From Acetobacter ghanensis (GTDB lineage Bacteria; Pseudomonadota; Alphaproteobacteria; Acetobacterales; Acetobacteraceae): a DNA stretch of 64,000 bases. Under the pieces are notes generated by a model that saw nothing but the letters and a program-made list of their open reading frames with translations, searched no databases and was not told the origin of the DNA. Shown one piece after another: positions 1-8,293 of the stretch (position 1 is the first letter of the stretch; each line of letters opens with the position of its first letter). The position numbers and the translations under genes were made by a program. Location of the stretch: positions 2,079,896 to 2,143,895 of the forward strand of contig NZ_LN609302.1 in NCBI RefSeq assembly GCF_001499675.1, written 5' to 3'.

Positions 1-1479
1 CGGCTTGGAGATGGTTTCGCGGTATGCAACCTGAGGCGCACCCACGTTTGCATCCACACCATATTCACGACGCAGACGGTCGATAATGATGTCCAGATGC
101 AGTTCACCCATACCGGACAGAATGGTCTGACCCGTTTCCTGATCGGTCTTGAGCTGCAGGGAGGGATCTTCACCAGCCAGCTTCTGCAGGGCCAGCGTCA
201 TCTTTTCCACTGCGTCCTTGGTTTTCGGCTCAACAGAAATGTCGATAACCGGAACCGGGAAGGACATACGTTCCAGAACAACCGGATCGGCAGGATCGGC
301 CAGCGTATCACCCGTCTGGGAGTCTTTCAGACCAACAAAGGCAGCAATATCACCAGCATGAACTTCGCTCAGTTCAACGCGCTTGTCAGCGTGCATCTGG
401 TAGATACGACCAATACGTTCCTTGTGGCCCTTGGTGGTGTTCAGAACGGTGTCACCGGTCTTGAGAACGCCACGATAGACGCGAACAAAGGTCAGCGTGC
501 CGTATTTGTCGTTGATGATCTTGAACGCCAGACCAGCAAACTTGCCGTTGGGGTCAACCGGCAGGATGGGCTGAGCGGCTTCGTTTTCTTCTTCACCTTC
601 CGGCGGAGCGCAACGAATACCTTCAACGTCGTTCGGAGCGGGCAGGTAGTCGATGATCCCATCGAGCAGCGGCTGCACACCCTTGTTCTTAAAGGCCGTA
701 CCACACAGAACCGGACGGAACTCGCCGGAAATGGCACCTTTTTTGATGCAGCGCTTCAGGGTTTCGACGGAAACGTCACCCTTTTCGAAGTATTCTTCCA
801 TGGCGGCTTCATCAACTGCCAGGGCCGTATCCAGCAGGTTCTGGCGTGCTTCTGCAGCCTTTTCCTTCAGGTCGGCAGGAATTTCTTCGTCGTGGAACTT
901 CGCGCCCAGTTCACCACCTTCCCAGATGATGGCCTTCATTTCCACCAGATCGACAACGCCGAGGAACTGGTCTTCCGCACCAATCGGCAGCTGCAGGGGA
1001 ATAGCAACGATGTCCAGCTTTTCCTTCAGCGTGTCGAATGCACGGTAGAAGTCAGCGCCAGTACGGTCGAGCTTGTTGATGAAGATAAGGCGGGGCACGT
1101 TGTAGCGGTCAGCCAGACGCCAGTTGGTTTCGGACTGCGGCTGAACACCGGCCACACCTTCAATAATGAACACGGCGCCATCGAGCACACGCAGCGAACG
1201 GTTCACTTCGATATTGAAGTCGATGTGTCCGGGGGTGTCGATGATGTTGATCCGGTGATCTTTCCAGTCACAGGTCACGGCGGCGGAGGTGATGGTAATA
1301 CCACGCTCACGTTCCTGCGCCATGTAGTCCGTGGTGGTGTTGCCTTCGTGCACTTCACCAATCTTATGGGACACGCCGGTGTAGTACAGAATGCGTTCGG
1401 TCGTGGTTGTCTTACCAGCGTCAATATGCGCGGTGATACCGATATTACGGATCTTGGACAGATCAGATGTGGCGGACAC
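1..1479 (-). CDS. fusA: Elongation factor G, 3' part cut off by the left window edge
   Basis: Translational GTPase that drives ribosomal translocation in the cytoplasm. About 493 codons are visible, roughly the first 70% of a normal EF-G of about 690-700 residues. G1 reads [12 protein letters not shown] near residue 20, G3 reads DTPGHIDF and G4 reads INKLDR. The start is the GTG at 1477-1479, five to six bases after a TGGAGG ribosome-binding site. The gene upstream on the same strand is rpmB, not rpsG, so this copy is not in a standard rpsL-rpsG-fusA-tuf operon. The G3 region reads [13 protein letters not shown] where canonical EF-G usually has VDFTIEVERSLRV, so it may be a second EF-G paralogue. 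EF-G family membership is certain; which paralogue is not. Confidence 0.95.
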   Translation of the reverse strand, partial: MSATSDLSKIRNIGITAHIDAGKTTTTERILYYTGVSHKIGEVHEGNTTTDYMAQERERGITITSAAVTCDWKDHRINIIDTPGHIDFNIEVNRSLRVLDGAVFIIEGVAGVQPQSETNWRLADRYNVPRLIFINKLDRTGADFYRAFDTLKEKLDIVAIPLQLPIGAEDQFLGVVDLVEMKAIIWEGGELGAKFHDEEIPADLKEKAAEARQNLLDTALAVDEAAMEEYFEKGDVSVETLKRCIKKGAISGEFRPVLCGTAFKNKGVQPLLDGIIDYLPAPNDVEGIRCAPPEGEEENEAAQPILPVDPNGKFAGLAFKIINDKYGTLTFVRVYRGVLKTGDTVLNTTKGHKERIGRIYQMHADKRVELSEVHAGDIAAFVGLKDSQTGDTLADPADPVVLERMSFPVPVIDISVEPKTKDAVEKMTLALQKLAGEDPSLQLKTDQETGQTILSGMGELHLDIIIDRLRREYGVDANVGAPQVAYRETISKP

Positions 1480-1501
1480 GAAAACCTCCAGAAAACAGGT
1501 A

Positions 1502-1528
1502 AGGCGCGACAGGAAAACCCTCGCGCCT
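1502..1528 (-). promoter_or_regulatory. Leader hairpin just upstream of the EF-G gene
   Basis: A perfect 8-bp inverted repeat (arm AGGCGCGA, partner TCGCGCCT) with an 11-base loop lies about a dozen bases before the EF-G ribosome-binding site. It has no following T-run, so it is not an obvious intrinsic terminator. It could be a 5' leader structure affecting translation or mRNA stability. A regulatory role is inference. Confidence 0.35.
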
Positions 1529-1708
1529 GTGGCCGCCGAACGCCGTAAATGCCACCTGAAAAAATATTTCTTCAGGAAGCCGGCTGCCGGACACCGGCCG
1601 ATAGACAGAAGCGCCTGACAAGAAAAGGCAGACGCCTGAACCGCAGAAACCGGGCTCTGTCACCTAATGTGCCAGCCCCCGGTCCATACGGATAAACAAA
1701 GCCCTGAA

Positions 1709-2014
1709 TCAGGCGCCAGCGGCGGCCTGCTTCTTGGCCTGCACGCGCAGCACGCGGCGCTTGATGACCTGTGCTTCCGTGGGGAGCTTGCGGTTAGGCG
1801 TGCTCAGCAGGAATGCATCCAGACCACCATTGTGCTCAATGGTGCGCAGGCCGCGCGTGCTAACACGCATACGGACAGCGGAGCCCAGAATTTCGGACGT
1901 CAGGGAAGCTTCCTGCAGGTTGGGCAGAAAGCGACGACGGGACTTGTTGTTGGCATGACTGACGTTGTTTCCGGTCAGCACGCCTTTGCCGGTGATCTGG
2001 CAACGACGGGACAT
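1709..2014 (-). CDS. rpmB: 50S ribosomal protein L28
   Basis: Large-subunit ribosomal protein of 101 residues. It begins [20 protein letters not shown], the typical L28 N-terminus, and the length fits alphaproteobacterial L28, which is longer than the 78-residue enteric form. The start is the ATG at 2012-2014, with AAGGA about eight bases upstream. It stands alone: rpmG is not adjacent. The next gene downstream on the strand is the EF-G gene, after a 229-bp gap with no convincing T-tailed terminator, so some read-through is possible. Confidence 0.95.
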   Translation of the reverse strand: MSRRCQITGKGVLTGNNVSHANNKSRRRFLPNLQEASLTSEILGSAVRMRVSTRGLRTIEHNGGLDAFLLSTPNRKLPTEAQVIKRRVLRVQAKKQAAAGA

Positions 2015-2132
2015 TGTCTCATCCTTGTCTTAAACAAAAAAGGAACTAGAGGGCCGAGACAAATGCCCGGCGACCACATTCAGGATTGGCGCGGCTTATG
2101 ACTTAGCCATCGCTTCCAGTCAAGGGTTGAGC

Positions 2133-2447
2133 TTAGGCTTTCTCGCTTTCATCACCACCATCGGCCATGACAGAGGCATGAACATCGCCCGAACGCACGC
2201 TTTGTGCGGCAGAGTCGAGAATGCGCAGAATGGTCTCCTTGTCCATGCTGCGCGCCATGACACCCAGCGATCCGCCAAGCAATGCCGAGGCCACAGCCAG
2301 TGGCGGGAACTTTTCGCTCCGCAGGTGGTCAATGGCGTGTTCGATCACCATTGCACACCGGGCGAGGTCTTCGGGCACTTCTGGCCGTGCGCCTGCGCCG
2401 GTTGCATTTTCTGCCTCTGGCGTGGCGTGTGCGTGCGTATCCGCCAT
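2133..2447 (-). CDS. Conserved hypothetical protein, 104 residues
   Basis: Small acidic protein that I do not recognise by family name. The start ATG at 2445-2447 has a strong AAGGAG site six bases upstream, and the codon use matches the neighbours, so the gene looks real. Residues 1-25 are low-complexity (Ala, Glu, Gly), residues 25-50 are predicted helical (DLARCAMVIEHAIDHL), and a glycine-containing hydrophobic stretch follows (ALLGGSLGVMARSM). There is no signal peptide and no clear membrane helix, so a cytoplasmic location is likely. It lies 63 bp downstream of the ABC exporter on the same strand and may be co-transcribed with it. No function is assigned. Confidence 0.7.
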   Translation of the reverse strand: MADTHAHATPEAENATGAGARPEVPEDLARCAMVIEHAIDHLRSEKFPPLAVASALLGGSLGVMARSMDKETILRILDSAAQSVRSGDVHASVMADGGDESEKA

Positions 2448-2510
2448 GTTTTTACTCCTTCGTTTTTTGCAACATCCGCCGGATTCGGCAGGATGGCAAC
2501 GACCTACTGG

Positions 2511-4316
2511 TCAGGCCTCCCCCGTGGCCTGTGCAGCCCACATGGCCGCGTACTGGCCCTGTGCGGCCAACAAATCGGCGTGTGTGCCGCGTTCCACTAT
2601 CAGCCCCTGCCCCATGACCAGAATTTCGTCCGCATCCACAATGGTGGACAGTCGATGGGCGATAACAAGGGTGGTCCGCCGCGCCGAAACAGTCTTGAGG
2701 GCAGCCTGAATTTCTTTTTCCGTATGTGTGTCCAACGCGCTGGTAGCCTCGTCAAGCACAAGAACGCGTGGGTCTTTCAAAATCGTGCGGGCTATGGCGA
2801 CCCTCTGCTTTTCCCCACCTGAAAGCTTTAACCCCCGTTCCCCCACCTGCGTTTCATACCCTTCGGGCAAGGTCATGATAAAATCATGTATCTGGGCCAG
2901 ACGGGCCGCTTCCTCCACCTGTGCCGGAGATGCCCCCAAACGGCCATAGGCTATGTTGTAGCCTATGCTGTCGTTAAACAGCACGGTATCCTGCGGGACT
3001 ACACCTATGGCCGCCCTGAGGTCTGCCTGCCGGTATGCGCGCACGTCATGCCCATCGACCAGCACAGCCCCCGACCACGTATCGTAAAAACGAAACAGCA
3101 GACGACTTATGGTCGATTTACCGGCCCCGGTACTGCCCACAATGGCAATCTTGTGGCCGGGCAGAACATCAAAGCTGACACCATGCAGAATTTCCCGGTC
3201 GGGACGGTAACCAAAATGCACGTCACGGAACGCAACCCGCGCAGGAGCGGACTCTGCCAGCCTTGTTGCTATAGGGAGCGGATTGGGCGGATCGGCCACC
3301 TCCACGCTCTCCTCCGTCAGGCTCAGCATATGCTCCAGATCCACCAGTGCCGTGCGGATTCCTGAATATACGGACCCCAGAAAATTGAGCGGCCCATAAA
3401 GCTGGAGCAGGTAGGTGTTGACCATAACAAACTCACCCACCGTAATCCGCCCCGTTTCCACATCATGCCCGCCAAGCAGCATGATAGCCGCCAGAGATAT
3501 GGCAATAATGGCAGCCTGACCGAAGTTGAGCAGCCCCAGCGAGTACTGGGTCTTCATGGCGGCTTTTTCATACCGGGCTTGTGCATTATCGTAGCGTCTG
3601 GCTTCGTGCTCCTCATTGCCAAAATATTTTACAGTTTCATAATTCAGCAGGCTGTCCAGCGCCCGGCCGGATGCCTCGCTGTTGGTCTCGTTCATGCGGC
3701 GGCGAATACCCAGCCGCCATGACGTAAAGCGGACCGTAAACACAATGTAGGTCACGATCATCAGCGCAATCATGCCCACATAAGTCCAGTTAAACAGCCG
3801 CCAGATCACCACCATAACCAGCAACGCCTGCAAAATGGTGGGAGAGATGGACATCAGCATCCGCAGCAGCGTTTCCACCGCCTCGGTCCCACGCTCTATG
3901 GCCCGCGTTACCCCACCCGTGCGCCTGTCCAGATGAAAGCGCAGGGAGAGGCGGTGCATATGCTGGAAGCTGCGATAGGCCGCCTGCCGCGCCACCCTGA
4001 ACCGTACAGGCGCAAACAGGGAATCCCTCAGGTTAGTCAGCGCGCCAGACACAAGGCGTACCAGCCCGTAACCAACAATCAGCAAAGCCGGAGCCATCCC
4101 CAAGCTATGGGGATGCACAAACCGGTCCACGACCTGGCTGTACACAATGGGCACAGCCAGCGTGGCCAGTTCACCTGCAACAAGAACCACCAGCACCAGC
4201 ACAACACGCCAGCGCAGTCCTCTGTTTTCCTGCGGCCACAGATATGGCAGCAAACGGGCAAAGGTATAGGAAACCGGCCTGTTAAGTGGGCCTGACACTG
4301 CTCTACGGCGGGACAT
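2511..4316 (-). CDS. ABC transporter fused permease-ATPase, Atm1/HMT1 type
   Basis: Inner-membrane half-transporter of 601 residues, expected to act as a homodimer. Residues 1 to about 330 form the six-helix exporter domain. The ATPase follows, with Walker A GSTGAGKST near residue 393, signature LSGGEKQ near 497 and Walker B VLVLDEATSALD. The family includes Atm1-type exporters, which move glutathione-linked compounds connected with iron-sulfur or heavy-metal homeostasis. That substrate is family knowledge and is not shown here. The start ATG at 4314-4316 has GGAAG four bases upstream and sits head-to-head with the Nudix gene. Confidence 0.85.
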   Translation of the reverse strand: MSRRRAVSGPLNRPVSYTFARLLPYLWPQENRGLRWRVVLVLVVLVAGELATLAVPIVYSQVVDRFVHPHSLGMAPALLIVGYGLVRLVSGALTNLRDSLFAPVRFRVARQAAYRSFQHMHRLSLRFHLDRRTGGVTRAIERGTEAVETLLRMLMSISPTILQALLVMVVIWRLFNWTYVGMIALMIVTYIVFTVRFTSWRLGIRRRMNETNSEASGRALDSLLNYETVKYFGNEEHEARRYDNAQARYEKAAMKTQYSLGLLNFGQAAIIAISLAAIMLLGGHDVETGRITVGEFVMVNTYLLQLYGPLNFLGSVYSGIRTALVDLEHMLSLTEESVEVADPPNPLPIATRLAESAPARVAFRDVHFGYRPDREILHGVSFDVLPGHKIAIVGSTGAGKSTISRLLFRFYDTWSGAVLVDGHDVRAYRQADLRAAIGVVPQDTVLFNDSIGYNIAYGRLGASPAQVEEAARLAQIHDFIMTLPEGYETQVGERGLKLSGGEKQRVAIARTILKDPRVLVLDEATSALDTHTEKEIQAALKTVSARRTTLVIAHRLSTIVDADEILVMGQGLIVERGTHADLLAAQGQYAAMWAAQATGEA

Positions 4317-4434
4317 GCTTCCGGATGTGACACGTCAGACGGTTTTTGCAACCCCCCGGCACCTTGCCATGCCTGTTTTATGCCCCGATAACAACAGTCG
4401 TGTTTTGGCACAGCAAGACAGGACCATTGCCCTT

Positions 4435-5307
4435 ATGCCCTCCGATGCAAGCCCGTTCCTCCGCCACCTGAAAAACTGCAACACTGCCACTCTTCCGGGA
4501 GGACGCGCCCCGCTTGCCCTTGGGGGGACTCCCTCCGGCTGGCTGACGCCAGAACTGTTTGCCCGTATGGAAAAGGCAGGCTTTGGCACACCCACCAAAG
4601 GGTTTGACATACCTAACCCCGCCGACCTTGAAGCCTTGGGAGAAACTCTGGCGCAGGAAGGGTTTTACAAATCCCACCACGAACTTTTTGACGTCTATCC
4701 GGATATGGACAGGCCTATTGTCGGGCGTATTGACCGTGGCGCCCTCCCCCTGTTCGGGTTTGTCGCCACAGGCGTGCATATGAACGGGCTGGTGCGTAAG
4801 GCTGATGGACTTTACCTGTGGACGGGCCGCCGGGCTGCCAACAAGCGACTGGACCCCTCCAAACTAGACCATCTGGTTGCAGGCGGTATGCCAGCAGGCC
4901 ATACCCCGCGGGAGGCGCTGATTAAGGAAGCAGCGGAGGAGGCCAGCATTCCTGCCGATCTGGCTGAGCAGGCCGTGCAATCCGGGCGCCTTGTTTACGC
5001 GCTGGACCGGCCAGAAGGGCTACGCCGCGACATTCTGTACTGCTACGACCTGTACCTGCCTGAAAGTTTTGAGCCGAAGGCTGCGGATGGCGAGGTTGAA
5101 TCCTTTGCCCTTCTGCCGTTGGCGGAAGCCTACCGCATTGTGCGTGATACGGATGAATTCAAGTTCAACGTCAATCTGGTGCTGATCGACCTGTTCTTGC
5201 GCACAGGGCTAATTGACCCAACCAGCGCGGAAGGCATGACCCTGCGGACCGGGCTGGACAAGGGGCTTTCCCCCGCCAGCCCCGGCCGAAGCAGTGTTTC
5301 AGGCTGA
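4435..5307 (+). CDS. Nudix hydrolase with N-terminal DUF4743 domain
   Basis: Cytoplasmic pyrophosphohydrolase of about 290 residues. The N-terminal half (FLRHLKNCN onward) matches the DUF4743 domain found before Nudix domains in relatives of yeast YJR142W; the C-terminal half is the Nudix fold. The Nudix box is divergent: it contains GGMPAGHTPRE followed by KEAAEEASI, so the metal-binding glutamates of the REUxEE core are kept while the usual Arg is Lys and the Gly after the EE pair is Ser. The frame is open from an ATG at 4315 that overlaps the ABC exporter start. I chose the ATG at 4435 because homology begins there; 4369 is also possible. The substrate is unknown. The 3' end overlaps the convergent glnD stop by 9 bp. 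Confidence 0.8.
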   Translation: MPSDASPFLRHLKNCNTATLPGGRAPLALGGTPSGWLTPELFARMEKAGFGTPTKGFDIPNPADLEALGETLAQEGFYKSHHELFDVYPDMDRPIVGRIDRGALPLFGFVATGVHMNGLVRKADGLYLWTGRRAANKRLDPSKLDHLVAGGMPAGHTPREALIKEAAEEASIPADLAEQAVQSGRLVYALDRPEGLRRDILYCYDLYLPESFEPKAADGEVESFALLPLAEAYRIVRDTDEFKFNVNLVLIDLFLRTGLIDPTSAEGMTLRTGLDKGLSPASPGRSSVSG

Positions 5308-8247
5308 ATACCGGGCATCGGCACAGGCGTTGGCTTCGGCCTCCGCCTCTTTCAGCCCGGCCAGCAGACGTTCACGGATTTCTTCCAGCCGCTTCTTGTC
5401 CGTAATTTTCAGCCCGAACAGGTCCTTAACGTAAAACACATCCACTGCCCGCACGCCGTAGGTGGTGATATGGGCAGAAGCGATCTGAAGGTTCTCGCGG
5501 CTCATGGCGGCCGTTACGTCATGCAGCAGGCCGGGCCGGTCGCGGCCGTTAACCTCGATCACCGTGTAGGTGTTGGACACACCATTATCCACCACCACGC
5601 GTGGCGGAACATGAATGGCCCGCATACGCAGCGGCATGTGGCCAAAGCCCGCCCGGGCTATTTCCGCCCCAATATCCAGGTGCCCGCTCAATCCCTGCTC
5701 AATCAGCGATGTCAGGCGCGCCAGACGATGCGTTTCCTCATAAGCCTGCCCTGATGTGTCCTGAATCCAGAAGGTATCCAGCGCCATGCCGTGGGTCATG
5801 GTATGAATGCGCGCATCCACAATGGACGCCCCGGCCAGTGCCAGCGCCCCCGCGATCTTGGAGAACAGGCCCGGCACGTCCACCGTATAAACGGTGACTT
5901 CTGTTACACCGCGCGCGGGCAGAGGCAGAACTTCAACCGTCAGCGGTGCCTTGCGTGCATCGGCATCGCGGATCAGGCGGGCGTGGCGGCTATGCGTCTC
6001 ATAATCGAACGACAGCCAATACCCTGCATACCCCAGCCCCAGAAAGTGCTCGATGTCACGCGGTGGCACGCCTTCTTCACCCAGAATTTCGGCTGTTACA
6101 TCCTTGGCATGGCGTACACGCACGTCCCGCTCTGTGGTGGACAAGCCACCGGCCAGAACTTCCGCCACACGTAGATACAGCTCGCGCAGCAACGTGGCCT
6201 TCCACGCATTCCATACGCGCGAGCTTACGGCGCGCATGTCCACAATGGTCAGCAGCAGCAAAAGGCGCAGCCGTTCGGGCGACTGCACAATATCTGCAAC
6301 GTCCAGAATGGTTTTGGGGTCGTCAATATCCCGCTGGAAAGCCGTGTGGCTGAGCAGGAGGTGGTGCAGGACCAGCCACGAAACCGTTTCCGTCTCCTCG
6401 CCCGACATGCCTAGGCGGGGGCAGAGCTCAGCGGCAATTTCAGCCCCGATTTCCGAATGATCCCCACCACGCCCCTTCGCCACATCATGCAGCAGCACGG
6501 CCATATACAGCGCACGACGCGAATGCAGCCCTTTGATCAGCTCATAAGCAATGGGAATTTCGTCCGCCATACGCCCGGCGGCCACTTCGTCCAGAATACG
6601 AATGGCTTCCACCGTGTGCTCATCCACTGTGAACACATGGTAGGTATCAAACTGCATCTGCCCGACAATACGGGCCCAGTCGGGGATAAGGCGGCCAAAA
6701 ATCCCCGTCTCGTTCAGAATATGCAGCCAGTAGGAATGGCCCGATGGCGGGTGACTACCGTAGGCTGCGGAGTACACAGGGGTATTTTCTTCCGCAGCCG
6801 GAGGGGCGGCAACGGCCCCAGCACGCCTGCGCGGACGCTCCTCCTCCGATGTATCTCCACACAGCAGATCCAAAAAGATCCGTGCGGCTTCGGGGTTGTC
6901 GCGCAATGTAATGGCGCGCCGCTCCCACCGGATAAGCTGGTGCCGCGCCAGAGGATGCAGCGGACGACGGCGTATGCGTGCCCAATCCAGAATCTGCATC
7001 ATTTTAATGGGGTCCTGATCGAAAGATACGCCCCGATCAGGCAGAATCTGGCCATCCAGCAGAGTAAACCCGGCCTCACGCATGGCCTCGTCCGGCTTGG
7101 CCGCATTGGCGACCGGCCCCTGCGCCTGCCGTAGCACGGCAGGTTCGAGCACGTGGGTCAGACGCATGACCTCCCGCGCGGTCAGGAAGTAGTGGCGCAT
7201 AAACCGCTCAACGCCGTTCTGGCGTCCATGGCGGGTATAGCCCATGCGCGCGCCAATAACTGGCTGCATATCAAACGTAAGGCGCTCTTCCGCCCGGCCT
7301 GCCACGTAGTGCAGATGCAGACGCACGGTCCACAGGAAGTCCCACGAGCGACGGGCGCGGGCTGCCTCCTGCTCCGTTAACAGGCCCATCCATATAAATT
7401 CGGGGGCAAGCAGATCCCGCACATGGCGTGTGCCAAAGGTGTTGCGGCACATCCAGTACAGGGTTTGCAGGTCCCGCAGGCCACCGCGCCCTTCCTTGAT
7501 GTTGGGCTCGACCAGATAGGGGCTATCCCCAAACCGGCGGTGCCGCTCCAGCCGCTCACGCCGTTTGTCGTGGATAAAGCCCGCGGCTCCCGCCTCCACG
7601 CAGGAGAGGATGTAACGAGCCTCGAACATGGCGAATAGAGCCGTGTCCCCTTCCAGCAGCCGCGCATCCAGCAGCGCCGTACGGACCGTTGTATCCTTGG
7701 ACGCCTCGGCAATACATTCCTCAATCGTGCGTGTGGCGTGCCCGACCTTAACGCCCAGATCCCACAGGAAATACAACACGTATTCGACCACAGGGTGCGC
7801 CCGCTCCCCGGCACCTTCCGCAATCAGGAACAGCAGATCAATATCGCTGAACGGAGCCAGCAATCCGCGCCCGTACCCCCCGGTTGCCGCAACGGCAAAA
7901 CCGGACCGCCCGACCAGAACGGCAGATTCATCCGGTGTGGTTGCCCTTACCGCCAGATCAACAATGGCGCGCAGCATCACATCAGCAAAGGATGCAAGAG
8001 TCTTGGCTGCAGCAGCTCCCTTGAGTTCATACTGCTCAAAACGCTTGCGTATGTCCGCTTGGTAACGCCCCAGATGCCGACGGAAAATGGCAACGGCCTC
8101 ATCCCGCTCAGGGATGGCCGCATCGTCAGGCGTGGCGTCTCTGAGCTCCCGCGTCAGGCACGCGGCAAGGGCTTCAGGCGTCAGGGTTGCCAGAACGGAC
8201 ATGTCGGTCTGCTGCCCGGCGGCAGGCTGTGCGGAAGAGGTGGGCAT
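5299..8247 (-). CDS. glnD: [Protein-PII] uridylyltransferase / uridylyl-removing enzyme
   Basis: Bifunctional nitrogen sensor of 982 residues that uridylylates PII proteins when glutamine is low and removes UMP when it is high. The nucleotidyltransferase motif GGYGRG is at about 123-128, followed by the catalytic DID at 135-137. An HD hydrolase domain (LLHDVAKGRGGDH) lies near residue 590. Two C-terminal ACT domains follow, near 795 (VPGLFSKIAGAL) and 910 (DRPGLLHDVTAAM). The length and domain order are those of complete GlnD. It lies 46 bp downstream of mutS on the same strand. Confidence 0.97.
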   Translation of the reverse strand: MPTSSAQPAAGQQTDMSVLATLTPEALAACLTRELRDATPDDAAIPERDEAVAIFRRHLGRYQADIRKRFEQYELKGAAAAKTLASFADVMLRAIVDLAVRATTPDESAVLVGRSGFAVAATGGYGRGLLAPFSDIDLLFLIAEGAGERAHPVVEYVLYFLWDLGVKVGHATRTIEECIAEASKDTTVRTALLDARLLEGDTALFAMFEARYILSCVEAGAAGFIHDKRRERLERHRRFGDSPYLVEPNIKEGRGGLRDLQTLYWMCRNTFGTRHVRDLLAPEFIWMGLLTEQEAARARRSWDFLWTVRLHLHYVAGRAEERLTFDMQPVIGARMGYTRHGRQNGVERFMRHYFLTAREVMRLTHVLEPAVLRQAQGPVANAAKPDEAMREAGFTLLDGQILPDRGVSFDQDPIKMMQILDWARIRRRPLHPLARHQLIRWERRAITLRDNPEAARIFLDLLCGDTSEEERPRRRAGAVAAPPAAEENTPVYSAAYGSHPPSGHSYWLHILNETGIFGRLIPDWARIVGQMQFDTYHVFTVDEHTVEAIRILDEVAAGRMADEIPIAYELIKGLHSRRALYMAVLLHDVAKGRGGDHSEIGAEIAAELCPRLGMSGEETETVSWLVLHHLLLSHTAFQRDIDDPKTILDVADIVQSPERLRLLLLLTIVDMRAVSSRVWNAWKATLLRELYLRVAEVLAGGLSTTERDVRVRHAKDVTAEILGEEGVPPRDIEHFLGLGYAGYWLSFDYETHSRHARLIRDADARKAPLTVEVLPLPARGVTEVTVYTVDVPGLFSKIAGALALAGASIVDARIHTMTHGMALDTFWIQDTSGQAYEETHRLARLTSLIEQGLSGHLDIGAEIARAGFGHMPLRMRAIHVPPRVVVDNGVSNTYTVIEVNGRDRPGLLHDVTAAMSRENLQIASAHITTYGVRAVDVFYVKDLFGLKITDKKRLEEIRERLLAGLKEAEAEANACADARYSA

Positions 8248-8293
8248 AGGGTTACGGGTTCAGCTCCTGAGGGTGATCGGGAATTAGGCGGAA

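Noticed and set aside
97..1548. Long plus-strand open frame opposite the EF-G gene
   Set aside because: The minus strand encodes unmistakable EF-G motifs, while the plus-strand product shows no domain.
4315..4434. N-terminal 40 codons of the Nudix frame as part of the protein
   Set aside because: They overlap the divergent ABC exporter start and precede the point where DUF4743 similarity begins.
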